51,990 nt of DNA, taken from positions 1 through 51,990 of the forward strand of contig CAYMYA010000004.1 of NCBI GenBank assembly GCA_964394565.1. The letters are read 5' to 3'. The position numbers were made by a program, and so were the translations under genes. The notes under the pieces were generated by a model. It was given only the letters and a program-made list of their open reading frames with translations. It was not told where the DNA came from and searched no databases. Within the stretch, counting starts at the first letter, position 1; each line of letters starts with the position of its first letter. Positions 33,340 to 41,732 of the stretch are shown here, piece after piece. Origin of the DNA: CAIKHN01 sp964394565 (GTDB lineage: Bacteria > Patescibacteriota > Patescibacteriia > UBA9934).

Positions 33340-35198
33340 GACAGGCGCTTGAAATAGCGGGATTCCGTCAGTCTCCAGGTGAAGAGGCGGGGGCTGATGT
33401 TTTGTTTGATGCACAACGGGAATTGGAAGCGCTCCAAAGAAGGGCGGGGGAGTTGCAAGAGAGACTGAGATCCATGCGGGTCGCGTCGAATCGCTTGGGG
33501 GACGATGTTTCTGATATCACCCGAGTATCTGATCATTTAGATGAAATTTGTTTCGCGACCACAGAGATGGTGGAGCGTATGCGGCGACCATATGTTGTTT
33601 CTCCTACGCTGCAAGCGATTAGGGAGGTTCTTGACGCTCTCGCTGAATCGGGGCAGTGCAATTCTATTATTTTGGAGGGTGAGCCTGGAACAGGAAAGAC
33701 GCAGTGGGCATATGCCGAAGCGGCACGGGAAATTCAAGAAGGAAGGGATATTGCGCTTATTCACATTCGTGTCAAAGCTGGAATGACGGCGCAGGATTTA
33801 CTATACACCGTGGACACTATTGAGCGACTCAATGATGCTCAAATGCCCGCGCCTCTTCCGGGCGGTATACAGCAAGAGGCGGCGTTGTGGAGAGATAAAA
33901 TATTGAACAGAGAGATTAACCCAAGGAAGGATCTGGGGTATCAAGATTTTATTGCAAGAATGAGTGCGGTTCAGGAGCTTGATCAGGCAAAAAAAAACAT
34001 AGATCTGAGGCAGTATGTTCGACTCGGGCCGCTTGGAGAAGCAATTCGACAGTCCGCCTTAGGAAAGAAGGTCTGGCTTCTTATTGATGAAATTGAAAAG
34101 GGAGACGAAGAGCTTATGACAGGCTTGTTAGATGAAATTGAAAATCTTGTTTTTACTATTACCCAAACAGGAGAAACGATTCATGGCGAAAAAAAGAATC
34201 TCCGCATTGTGATTACCACAAACACAGAAGATTCTAACAAAATTCCCCCATCATTTCGTCGGAGGAGCTTATATCATTTTGTTGAATATCCGACCAGGGA
34301 AGAAATGGCAAAGATTATTGACGTATATTTTCCGCATCTTCAGATTGAGCTTTTGCAATATGCGCTTGATGTTTTCTATGCATGTCAACATCATCCGCAT
34401 ATCGAGAAAAAGCCTTCACCTCCAGAGCTTTTGGCGTGGATCGGCGTGCTATTGCGGGAATATCAAGGAACCCTTCCGAAGGGCATTCCTCACAAGGAAA
34501 TTTTATTAAAATATCGCCCTGATCATGCGATATCGATCGCAGTGGACAAAATGAAGAAAATTAATCAAGAACGCGAAGAGTCGCTTGCGCATGAAACACG
34601 AATCTCTCACATTTTAAGAAAGATCGCAGAAGGAAAACAGGTATATCGACTCTGGGATGAATTGCTAAATAATCCATTAGCACAAGAAGACCTAGCGCCT
34701 TTGTACGCCGAACTTGATAGTTTGGGATTGTATTTTACTACCCCGACTTTTATCGATGAAATGACCCCATATGGGTATAAGTCGGGACAACAGGTTGCAG
34801 AGGAAACATTTAAGCTCTTTGTTCCGGGTGCGGAAGATTTGGGGGACGGATATTATGCGCTCACGGAAGATCTTGCAAGAGTTTTTGAACCAATCATTCG
34901 TGGGAAGCTCTATAAAAACACGATCCCTGACTTTGAGGACTTAGGAATATCAAGAGAAGATCTTCGCTTTGTGCATGTGAGTGAAAGAACCGCAGAATAC
35001 ACCCGTGGATCGTTGTCTATCGGTAGTCGTTCTTCGATTATACCGGATGTATATCGCCTAGGAAGGGATATATACATTTTTGAAGAACATCGAGACGTTC
35101 ATGGAAAATTTAAACATTTTCTCGAAGCGCCTCAGGAAGATGAGGCGCTGAAGCTTGATGACCGATCTTTTGATGATGATGAAGAAGATGATGGGTAA
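33336..35198 (+). CDS. MoxR-type AAA+ ATPase
   Basis: 620 residues, longer than a typical 300-350-residue MoxR. N-terminal coiled coil (about 22-55); AAA+ core with Walker A LEGEPGTGKTQ (about 113-123), Walker B VWLLIDEIEK (about 246-255), sensor-1 IVITTNTED and FRRRSLYHFVEYP as the arginine-finger region. The last 200 residues are an extra domain ending in an acidic tail (DDRSFDDDEEDDG). MoxR ATPases act as chaperones with VWA proteins, one of which is encoded 8 bases downstream. Confidence 0.85.
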   Translation: MRQALEIAGFRQSPGEEAGADVLFDAQRELEALQRRAGELQERLRSMRVASNRLGDDVSDITRVSDHLDEICFATTEMVERMRRPYVVSPTLQAIREVLDALAESGQCNSIILEGEPGTGKTQWAYAEAAREIQEGRDIALIHIRVKAGMTAQDLLYTVDTIERLNDAQMPAPLPGGIQQEAALWRDKILNREINPRKDLGYQDFIARMSAVQELDQAKKNIDLRQYVRLGPLGEAIRQSALGKKVWLLIDEIEKGDEELMTGLLDEIENLVFTITQTGETIHGEKKNLRIVITTNTEDSNKIPPSFRRRSLYHFVEYPTREEMAKIIDVYFPHLQIELLQYALDVFYACQHHPHIEKKPSPPELLAWIGVLLREYQGTLPKGIPHKEILLKYRPDHAISIAVDKMKKINQEREESLAHETRISHILRKIAEGKQVYRLWDELLNNPLAQEDLAPLYAELDSLGLYFTTPTFIDEMTPYGYKSGQQVAEETFKLFVPGAEDLGDGYYALTEDLARVFEPIIRGKLYKNTIPDFEDLGISREDLRFVHVSERTAEYTRGSLSIGSRSSIIPDVYRLGRDIYIFEEHRDVHGKFKHFLEAPQEDEALKLDDRSFDDDEEDDG

Positions 35199-35206
35199 GA
35201 AAAGGT

Positions 35207-36988
35207 ATGTGGGGAGCCTCCAGAGAACGGTTTGCTGACAAAAGAAATATCCAAGAGAAACGTCTTCATACTTGGCGCGGTGTTGCTGTACGCGACGTTC
35301 TTCGATATTTTGAAGAGGATGAAGAAGATGAGGTGCGAGGCTATGGCGAAGACCATACGACTCATGGTCTTTTTGGTGGTTTTCTAAGTGCGCTTCGTGA
35401 TCGGGGAATTCGCGTTTCAATTCCAGAATGGGTAAATTTTTTGAGTGTTCTTCGGGTGGGAGCAAGCGATCAGCGGCTAAGGAATGCGGCGGACTTGCAT
35501 CAACTTTTTGAGCGTATTCGTGTATATGCACGAATCACCTTGATAAAAAATAAACAGGACGAAGTGGCATTTCACGAGGTATTTGATCAGTACTTTCTTC
35601 ATTTCGCGACAGTGATTGCTCACGTTATTGCAGAGAAAGAGAGGCGGTGCGTTGCGGAGGGTGATCAAAATACATTTCATGATAGCGCGTCTGATTCAAT
35701 AAAGCAGACTGAGGTTGTTGCGCCTGATATAAAAACGCAACAGGATATTCAGGATGTGGATGAGACATTAGAGATGCCCTCGAGGGAGAAGCACGATGAT
35801 AACGATCAAGTTCATGGTGGAAAAAAAGATCAACACAACGATGTTTTAAAGAAGGAAGATCCAGGGAAGTTGGGGGGTGGAAAAAAAGAGGAGAGCCAAT
35901 CTGGTGGTGAGGGAAATAAGGGCGAGAAAGATAAAGGGAAGGGGGAGAAGGGTGATGCTGGTGCCGGGAAGGGGGAGAAGGGTGATGCTGGTGCCGGGAA
36001 GGGGGAGAAGGGTGATGCTGGTGCCGGGAAGGGGGAGAAGGGTCAGCCGTCAGGTATGGGGATGGGGAGCGGAAGACCTGGCGCTCAACACGAACGGGCA
36101 GTTGGACAATTAGAGGATGGGGGTGGGTTTTGGGAGAAATCCGCATTTCAGGATGTCGGCATGTTCAAGGGTAAAGGAAAGGGAAATTCCAGAAATAGTG
36201 CTCCCGGCGTTATAGAAAGCGATCAGCAGTTATCGGTTTCTCGCACACAAATACGCGCAGAAGCAATGCAACAATATGACGGCAGGAAAAAGTATGAGCG
36301 CAGACCGACCCGTGCGGATCTTAGGCAGATTATTCTGGGTCTTCGCAGGATTATTCAGGGAACATCAAGGGTACGTGGTAAGGAAGTTGATACTTTGCGC
36401 ACGGTTGAAAATTTCGCCAAAAAGAATCTCCAGATCGAATACAGGCGTGAGCGAAAAAAGCAACAAAAAATTGTTTTATTCATCGATACCGGTGGACCCG
36501 TCGATGAGTGGGCTCCATTGATTCGTGAGCTTGCGGAGGAGATGACAAGGGGGTTAACACGTTTAGAGGTATATTTGTTTCACAATAATCTTTACGGTTA
36601 CGTCTGGAAGGCAAATCAAGAAGATTGGAAAGATGGTGCAATAAAAAAACCAAGGGAGATTTACGATGTACGTAAAATCGTGACCGGAAAGTGTAGGGTG
36701 ATTATTTATGGTGATGCAGAAATGGGGGACTGGGAATTTAAAGAAGACAGATTCGCGCAGTATAATAATCAGGAGCAGGTGAGGCAATTCGGTATTCCCG
36801 GCGACGATTGCTTGCGCTGGATCATGCATCGTGCAGAACATGCGGTCTGGGTAAACCCAATTTTTCGAAGTGAGTGGGAGGGAGAGCGAAATAATTCTGG
36901 TACGATTTCTGCCGTGCGAGACATTGTGCCAATGTATGACCTTTCCGTTGGCGGATTGCAAGACGCTGTGAAAGAATTGATTAAATAG
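35207..36988 (+). CDS. VWA-domain protein (CoxE-like) with collagen-like linker
   Basis: 593 residues. An N-terminal helical domain (about 45-145, REFGG-type start LFGGFLSALRDRGIRVSIPE) is followed by a charged disordered linker (about 150-300) with three exact GEKGDAGAGK repeats, and a C-terminal VWA domain (about 370-593). The metal site reads FIDTGGPVDEW, a DxGGx form rather than DxSxS. LFHNNLYGYVWK, CRVIIYGDAEM and HAVWVNPIF match CoxE-type VWA proteins (COG3825). AAGAAAAGG before the ATG is a ribosome-binding site. Partner of the upstream ATPase. Confidence 0.85.
   Translation: MWGASRERFADKRNIQEKRLHTWRGVAVRDVLRYFEEDEEDEVRGYGEDHTTHGLFGGFLSALRDRGIRVSIPEWVNFLSVLRVGASDQRLRNAADLHQLFERIRVYARITLIKNKQDEVAFHEVFDQYFLHFATVIAHVIAEKERRCVAEGDQNTFHDSASDSIKQTEVVAPDIKTQQDIQDVDETLEMPSREKHDDNDQVHGGKKDQHNDVLKKEDPGKLGGGKKEESQSGGEGNKGEKDKGKGEKGDAGAGKGEKGDAGAGKGEKGDAGAGKGEKGQPSGMGMGSGRPGAQHERAVGQLEDGGGFWEKSAFQDVGMFKGKGKGNSRNSAPGVIESDQQLSVSRTQIRAEAMQQYDGRKKYERRPTRADLRQIILGLRRIIQGTSRVRGKEVDTLRTVENFAKKNLQIEYRRERKKQQKIVLFIDTGGPVDEWAPLIRELAEEMTRGLTRLEVYLFHNNLYGYVWKANQEDWKDGAIKKPREIYDVRKIVTGKCRVIIYGDAEMGDWEFKEDRFAQYNNQEQVRQFGIPGDDCLRWIMHRAEHAVWVNPIFRSEWEGERNNSGTISAVRDIVPMYDLSVGGLQDAVKELIK
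35941..36043 (+). repeat. 30-bp in-frame tandem repeat
   Basis: Three identical 30-base units (35941-35970, 35971-36000, 36001-36030) plus a 13-base partial. They encode GEKGDAGAGK repeats in the linker of the VWA protein. Perfect identity points to recent expansion. Confidence 0.95.
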
Positions 36989-37098
36989 TAAAGGAACTTG
37001 TGACTATAAATAAATGTCACCGCCATTGACCATGAGCTCATAAATTTACCTCACTGAATAGCGCTAGTATCAGAAATACAAAAGAGACATTCGATATA

Positions 37099-37245
37099 GT
37101 GGAAGAGCTAAGCCTTCACGAAGATCGTATGCCTCTTGTATATTGTGAGAATATCATTGAGTTGTTTGTTTGGATAGATGAAAGGCTCCCAGAACGACTA
37201 ATAGTCCACGTTAATCAAGAAGAAAAGTATTTTCAACGACGTTAA
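37099..37245 (+). CDS. Possible small open frame in the VWA-PBP gap
   Basis: 48 codons from GTG to TAA: VEELSLHEDRMPLVYCENII then ELFVWIDERLPERLIVHVNQ and EEKYFQRR. The frame is open back to 37032, so it could be the tail of a decayed gene. The residue mix is protein-like, but there is no ribosome-binding site and no known family. Elsewhere in 36989-37280 I see only a weak stem GTGAC/GTCAC near 37000-37020. Confidence 0.3.
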   Translation: MEELSLHEDRMPLVYCENIIELFVWIDERLPERLIVHVNQEEKYFQRR

Positions 37246-37280
37246 CGTTCGGCAGGATGTGAGAACTGGTTAGTGTTTTC

Positions 37281-40181
37281 CTATAGCCCTAGCAAAGTTT
37301 CTGTGGGGATGCTGGTTACTGGTGCTGGAGAGGCGACTGTTACGATAACGGGAACGGATTCGAGTGTCTCTCCATCGTGTGTTGCTGCTCGTGCAATGAG
37401 TTGGTATCGCGCAGATTGCCCAAGTGTCCAGGAGATACTCGTAATAGAGCTGGGATCTGTCGAGCTGCCAATGACAGTCGTTGCGCCGGTCCAGAGATTT
37501 TGTGCAGTTACTTCAAGATACGTTATATCCGAAGCGTTTGAAACCTCGATGACCACAGTGTATGGATTGCCGGTATTCTCGATGATTTGATTTTGAAAGG
37601 GGTTTGTGATGTGAAATGAGGCTGGCGTGTCGGATGCTTCGGTGACGGTAATGGTGACGCTGTCCTCGGCGCTATTCTCGTTGCTATCAAATAGCGTTGC
37701 GGTAAGTGTGTGATTTCCAGCGCTAACCCATGAAGGAAGCGTGAAGTCATCACCATCCATTGAATTGCTCGATGCGGCAAATGCCCCATCGATGGAAAAT
37801 TCAACGCGGGAAAATGATCCGCGCACCTCGCTATTGAGCTCGATGGGAAACGTTCGCCCAACGCGATCGCGATCATCTGGAGAAATAATACGGATTTCTG
37901 GGGCCGCGTCTGCAGTATGAATATCGTCGTATTCCGTTGGAATGTCGCCGCATGTTGTAATTGGGGCTTCCTCTGGTGCACGCTGTGCATTGTGACGAGT
38001 AATCCAGTCCTGAACTGCATCCTCCCATGGTTGGTAATACGCATCGCGCTCAGGATTTTCTGGCACTGAGCCGCGCGGATCGTCTTTCATCACGTATGCA
38101 AGAATAGTGTGATATTCTCCGCATGTTTTTGTTTCTCGGAATTGTTCGGGGGTAAATTCCGTAGCGAGTTTTTCACTTTGGGTATCAATAGTGTATGTCG
38201 TCGTTGGGATATTTCCATCAAGCATAGCCTTGCCAGTGACGTCGATTGACGGTGTTGGGAAGGATTCCACCGGTGTTCCTTCAAGCGCAGCAAGCATGTA
38301 CGCTTTCCACATTGGTGCCGCAACGAAAACCGCTTCAGCATTTTTATTCATCTGCGTCCCATCGGTATTTCCCACCCAAACACCCGTGACGAGCGATGGA
38401 GTGTACCCCATGGTCCATGCGTCATTAAAATCATTCGTTGTTCCAGTTTTTGCCGCAACTGGGCGTCCGCTGAGTTGGAGCGCGCTGCCTGTTCCGAAGA
38501 TATATGCCCGCGCATTGTTATCGGAAAGTACGTTGCTGACGGTGGCGGCAAGATTTGTGCTGAGGGCCTGTGTTCCCGGGTGCTCCTCCGCCTTCCACTC
38601 TTGAAGAATTTTGCCATTTGGATCTTCAACTTTCAGAATACCTACAGTTTTTTGCTGCACGCCATTATTTGCGAACGTGCCATATGCTCGCACATGGTCC
38701 ATAAGGGTGACCTCACCTCCACCAAGAACGAGCGAAAGTCCAAAACGCGACCGATCTCCAAGTGTGGTGTAGCCCATTCGATCAAGAAAATTTAATGCGT
38801 TATCGATACCGACGAGATAGAGCGTTTTGACAGCGGGAATATTCAGTGAGCCCTGGAGCGCCTTTCGCATCGTGACGTATCCGTGTTCGCTGTTGTCGTA
38901 ATTTCTTGGCTCATATGGTCCTGTTTCGGTAGAAAAGAGAGTATTCACGTCCCAAAGGATTGCATTCGGGGTGTACCCCTTTTCCCAGGCGGCGGCGTAA
39001 ATAAGGGGCTTCATGCTACTTCCTGGCTGCAGCGCTTGTTGCGTGACATTCACTTGGCCCTGGATTTCTTCGTCGTGATAATCTGCACTCCCGACCATGG
39101 CAAGAATTTGTCCGGTTTTTGGATCGATTGAAAGAAGCCCGGCGTTATTAAAGCCATAGAGTTCGCTCTTTGTTTCCATATTTGCAGCTACTGCCGCCTC
39201 TGCAGCAAGCTGTTTACTATAGTCAAGGGTTGTGATGACGTTGAGCCCTCCGGTTTCCACCTCTCGTTCGGTATACACCTCCTCAAGTTGTTCCTTTACC
39301 CATAAGACAAAATGTGGAGCAGTAATGTTATTTAATTGCGCAACGACAGGCGTTTCTTCCGCGAGCGCAGCTGCGACTTCATCATGGGTTGCATATCCAA
39401 GTTCTTCCATGTTGACAAGAATCCAGTCCCGGCGAGCTTTCAGGAGCTCCGGATCACGGAGATAGCGCGTTGGTTGTTTTGGCATTGCTGCAAGCGTTGC
39501 GGATTCCGCGAGTGTGAGATCTGCAACGGTTTTACTGAAATATGCTCGACTTGCCGACTCAATGCCGTAGTTCACTGAGCCGTATCCAATTTGATTCAAA
39601 TATAATTCAAGAATTTCATCTTTCGTAAATTTTCCTTCTACAGCATACGAGAGAAGGATTTCTTTAATTTTTCGCGTGAAAGTTTTGTCGAGCGTGAGAA
39701 TGACATTGCGTACCATTTGTTGTGTGAGCGTTGATGCTCCCTGAGCCTTACACCCACATTTAATATCTTCGTAAATAGAGCGCGCAATGCTCATGTAATT
39801 GATACCGTGGTGCTCGTAGAATTTTCGATCTTCCGCAGTAATGGTTGCATTGATGAGATGTGCAGGAATTTCCTCAATGGGGACGAGCGTGCGCTTTTCA
39901 TCGGCGGCAATTTCGTACAATAAATGCTCTCCCGTACGATCGTAAATTTTTGTAGACTGGGCAACGTCTCGGTTCATGATGTCCTCTGCGCTCGGAAGCG
40001 TGCCCGCAAACCAGAGGTAGGCTCCGAACACCACAAGGCCGCCGAAAAGCCCTAGTGCAATACACCCAAGAATGATGTTTTTTATAACGGATCCCTTCGT
40101 GAGCGCCTTGATGCGGTGGAGTAGGGCGGCGACGAAGCGGTTCTTGTGTAACGATGCTCGATAATGGCCGTAGCGCTGCAT
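37281..40181 (-). CDS. Class A penicillin-binding protein (PBP1A type)
   Basis: 966 residues from the ATG at 40181. Membrane anchor (about 35-55), glycosyltransferase domain with TAEDRKFYEHHG and GASTLTQQMVRN, transpeptidase domain with SSMK (Ser about 388), SLN (about 445) and KTGTT (about 578). The last 250 residues are extra: a Cys-containing linker, then two Ig-like domains (IRIISPDDRDRVGRTFPIEL; FHITNPFQNQIIENTGNPYT). It polymerises and cross-links peptidoglycan outside the membrane. The leader is an almost pure pyrimidine tract, with TATGAT as a possible -10. Confidence 0.93.
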   Translation of the reverse strand: MQRYGHYRASLHKNRFVAALLHRIKALTKGSVIKNIILGCIALGLFGGLVVFGAYLWFAGTLPSAEDIMNRDVAQSTKIYDRTGEHLLYEIAADEKRTLVPIEEIPAHLINATITAEDRKFYEHHGINYMSIARSIYEDIKCGCKAQGASTLTQQMVRNVILTLDKTFTRKIKEILLSYAVEGKFTKDEILELYLNQIGYGSVNYGIESASRAYFSKTVADLTLAESATLAAMPKQPTRYLRDPELLKARRDWILVNMEELGYATHDEVAAALAEETPVVAQLNNITAPHFVLWVKEQLEEVYTEREVETGGLNVITTLDYSKQLAAEAAVAANMETKSELYGFNNAGLLSIDPKTGQILAMVGSADYHDEEIQGQVNVTQQALQPGSSMKPLIYAAAWEKGYTPNAILWDVNTLFSTETGPYEPRNYDNSEHGYVTMRKALQGSLNIPAVKTLYLVGIDNALNFLDRMGYTTLGDRSRFGLSLVLGGGEVTLMDHVRAYGTFANNGVQQKTVGILKVEDPNGKILQEWKAEEHPGTQALSTNLAATVSNVLSDNNARAYIFGTGSALQLSGRPVAAKTGTTNDFNDAWTMGYTPSLVTGVWVGNTDGTQMNKNAEAVFVAAPMWKAYMLAALEGTPVESFPTPSIDVTGKAMLDGNIPTTTYTIDTQSEKLATEFTPEQFRETKTCGEYHTILAYVMKDDPRGSVPENPERDAYYQPWEDAVQDWITRHNAQRAPEEAPITTCGDIPTEYDDIHTADAAPEIRIISPDDRDRVGRTFPIELNSEVRGSFSRVEFSIDGAFAASSNSMDGDDFTLPSWVSAGNHTLTATLFDSNENSAEDSVTITVTEASDTPASFHITNPFQNQIIENTGNPYTVVIEVSNASDITYLEVTAQNLWTGATTVIGSSTDPSSITSISWTLGQSARYQLIARAATHDGETLESVPVIVTVASPAPVTSIPTETLLGL

Positions 40182-40370
40182 AGAAGGAGGCAAAAAAGGT
40201 GAGGTGAGTGCATCATACGATGCGCAAGAAAAAGCCGCAAAAAGGCTGGTGTCAAACATGGCGAATATTGGCCAAGAAATGGCGTTTTCACGTGACAAAA
40301 TGACAAAAATATGGTAAGATATTCGCGTGAAATACTTCGGCGACAGCCGATGTTTTTATTTCCAATCCTT

Positions 40371-40886
40371 ATGAAGAATACGTTCAAGTCCATCGTGAAG
40401 CGATCGCCATTTGAAGTGGCAACACTCGGCGTTGTTCTTGCGCTCTCGCTGTTCTTTGTTCTTCCGACTGCCGCACGCGCAACCGCCGGTGCTTTAGATG
40501 TTTCACGCGCAACCGCCCTTGAAGTACACGCCATGCAGAATGCCACAAAACCACATGGAAACTTGCCAGAATCGGGTCTGGGCGAGCCGACATATACCAT
40601 GATGGTTACTGCAACGGCTTATAATAGTGACCCTGCACAGACCGACGATACGCCATTCATTACTGCGTCCGGAACCACAACGCGCCCAGGAGTATTGGCG
40701 GCAAACTTCTTGCCGATGGGAACATTGGTAAAAATTCCAGAGTATTTTGGTGATCAGGTATTCGTCGTGGAAGACCGTATGAACCCACGGTACGATAAAC
40801 GCATTGATATTTGGATGGAAGAAGGCCCAGAAGCGCGCCAATTCGGCGTTCGGACCGTTGCAATTGAGATCTACAAGATCAAATAA
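40371..40886 (+). CDS. Exported 3D-domain protein
   Basis: 171 residues from the ATG at 40371. Signal peptide or anchor (about 14-39, VATLGVVLALSLFFVLPTAARA). The 3D domain (about 75-170) carries its Asp residues in AYNSDPAQTDDTP, VVEDRMNPRYDKRIDIWM. 3D domains form a double-psi barrel like MltA/Rpf-associated enzymes and probably act on peptidoglycan. -10 TAAGAT near 40313. Followed by a strong terminator. Confidence 0.82.
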   Translation: MKNTFKSIVKRSPFEVATLGVVLALSLFFVLPTAARATAGALDVSRATALEVHAMQNATKPHGNLPESGLGEPTYTMMVTATAYNSDPAQTDDTPFITASGTTTRPGVLAANFLPMGTLVKIPEYFGDQVFVVEDRMNPRYDKRIDIWMEEGPEARQFGVRTVAIEIYKIK

Positions 40887-40891
40887 CACCC

Positions 40892-40923
40892 ACATCACCC
40901 CGCGAGCTATTGCGGGGTGATGT
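40892..40923 (+). terminator. Terminator of the 3D-domain gene
   Basis: ACATCACCCCGC/GCGGGGTGATGT, a perfect 12-base stem with an eight-base loop, followed by TCTTATTTT. Confidence 0.85.
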
Positions 40924-40967
40924 TCTTATTTTGCTCCTTTTTCCGTTTCGCTCTACACTTTCCATAT

Positions 40968-41537
40968 ATGAAAACATTCTTTTCTGCGTTCGCCGTCGGG
41001 ATGCTTGTGTTGATGGGTGGGGGGTGTGCAGCGTCTGGAATTGTTTCGTCAATTACTGGAAACGGAAATGTTGAAGGGAAATGGCGATTAGCTTTTGAGC
41101 TTCCGGCGGGCTGGGTGATGGTTGGAGAATACGATGCACCGAAAACCGACCCTGTGATTCCATCGCAAGACGTCACGCGCGATGCAGCAACGATCATGTT
41201 ACAAAGCACGGAAAAGGCAATCGTGGAGAGCGGCGTCCCTGAGAATACTGTTTCAACAGAGACATATGTCACGTCAAACTACACATTCATTCGTGTCGAT
41301 GTGCTCGATGCACGCCGCGTGATTCCAAGAGACGCAGAAAATCTGGGTAACGGATTCTTTTTTGCAGAGGAAAAATACTATTTCGTCACAGAAGCGGGAG
41401 AGAAATATCAGTTTGTGATTTCACAAAATGGGGGCGACGATGCGGTCGCTCGAGCCATTATTCTTTCCGCAAAACCCGTGACGGTGTTTACAGACGCGCC
41501 GGCAGAACCGACGGCAGAGGTACAAACAAACGAGTGA
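40968..41537 (+). CDS. Lipoprotein of unknown function
   Basis: 189 residues from the ATG at 40968. The signal peptide ends in the lipobox LMGGGC (Cys 21), a substrate for LspA at 16515. The mature domain is mixed alpha/beta (WRLAFELPAGWVMVGEY; TYVTSNYTFIRVDVLDARRV), resembling PsbP-like folds only loosely. -10 box TACACT (40954-40959) is 8 bases before the ATG, so probably leaderless. Confidence 0.75.
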   Translation: MKTFFSAFAVGMLVLMGGGCAASGIVSSITGNGNVEGKWRLAFELPAGWVMVGEYDAPKTDPVIPSQDVTRDAATIMLQSTEKAIVESGVPENTVSTETYVTSNYTFIRVDVLDARRVIPRDAENLGNGFFFAEEKYYFVTEAGEKYQFVISQNGGDDAVARAIILSAKPVTVFTDAPAEPTAEVQTNE

Positions 41538-41554
41538 TTCTCGGCAGAACCATA

Positions 41555-41590
41555 AAATACCCCACCGCTTACGAGCGGTGGGGTATTTTT
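41555..41590. terminator. Bidirectional terminator between lipoprotein gene and tRNA-Cys
   Basis: AAAATACCCCACCGC/GCGGTGGGGTATTTTT with a six-base loop; serves both converging genes. Confidence 0.92.
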
Positions 41591-41665
41591 GGAGGCCGTG
41601 GCCAGATTCGAACCGGCGAATCGCGGTTTTGCAGACCGCTGTGTTAACCACTTCACCACACGGCC
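41590..41665 (-). tRNA. tRNA-Cys (anticodon GCA)
   Basis: The acceptor GGCCGTG pairs with CACGGCC, discriminator U73 (typical of Cys), CCA encoded, anticodon stem GCGGT/ACCGC around CTGCAAA. Confidence 0.95.
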
Positions 41666-41720
41666 GTATCGAACGAAAAAAATGTATCAGAAATGTCTCG
41701 TTTGAGCAACGTGGATGGGG

Positions 41721-41726
41721 TATACT
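41721..41726 (+). promoter_or_regulatory. -10 box of the ABC exporter gene
   Basis: TATACT preceded by GGGG, 6 bases before the ATG at 41733; predicts a leaderless message. Confidence 0.55.
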
Positions 41727-41732
41727 TCGAAT

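Noticed and set aside
40282..40300. TTTTCACGTGACAAAA as a further parS site
   Set aside because: Only the CACGTG core and a few flanking bases match; the right half lacks GAAACA. It lies in the promoter zone of the 3D-domain gene.
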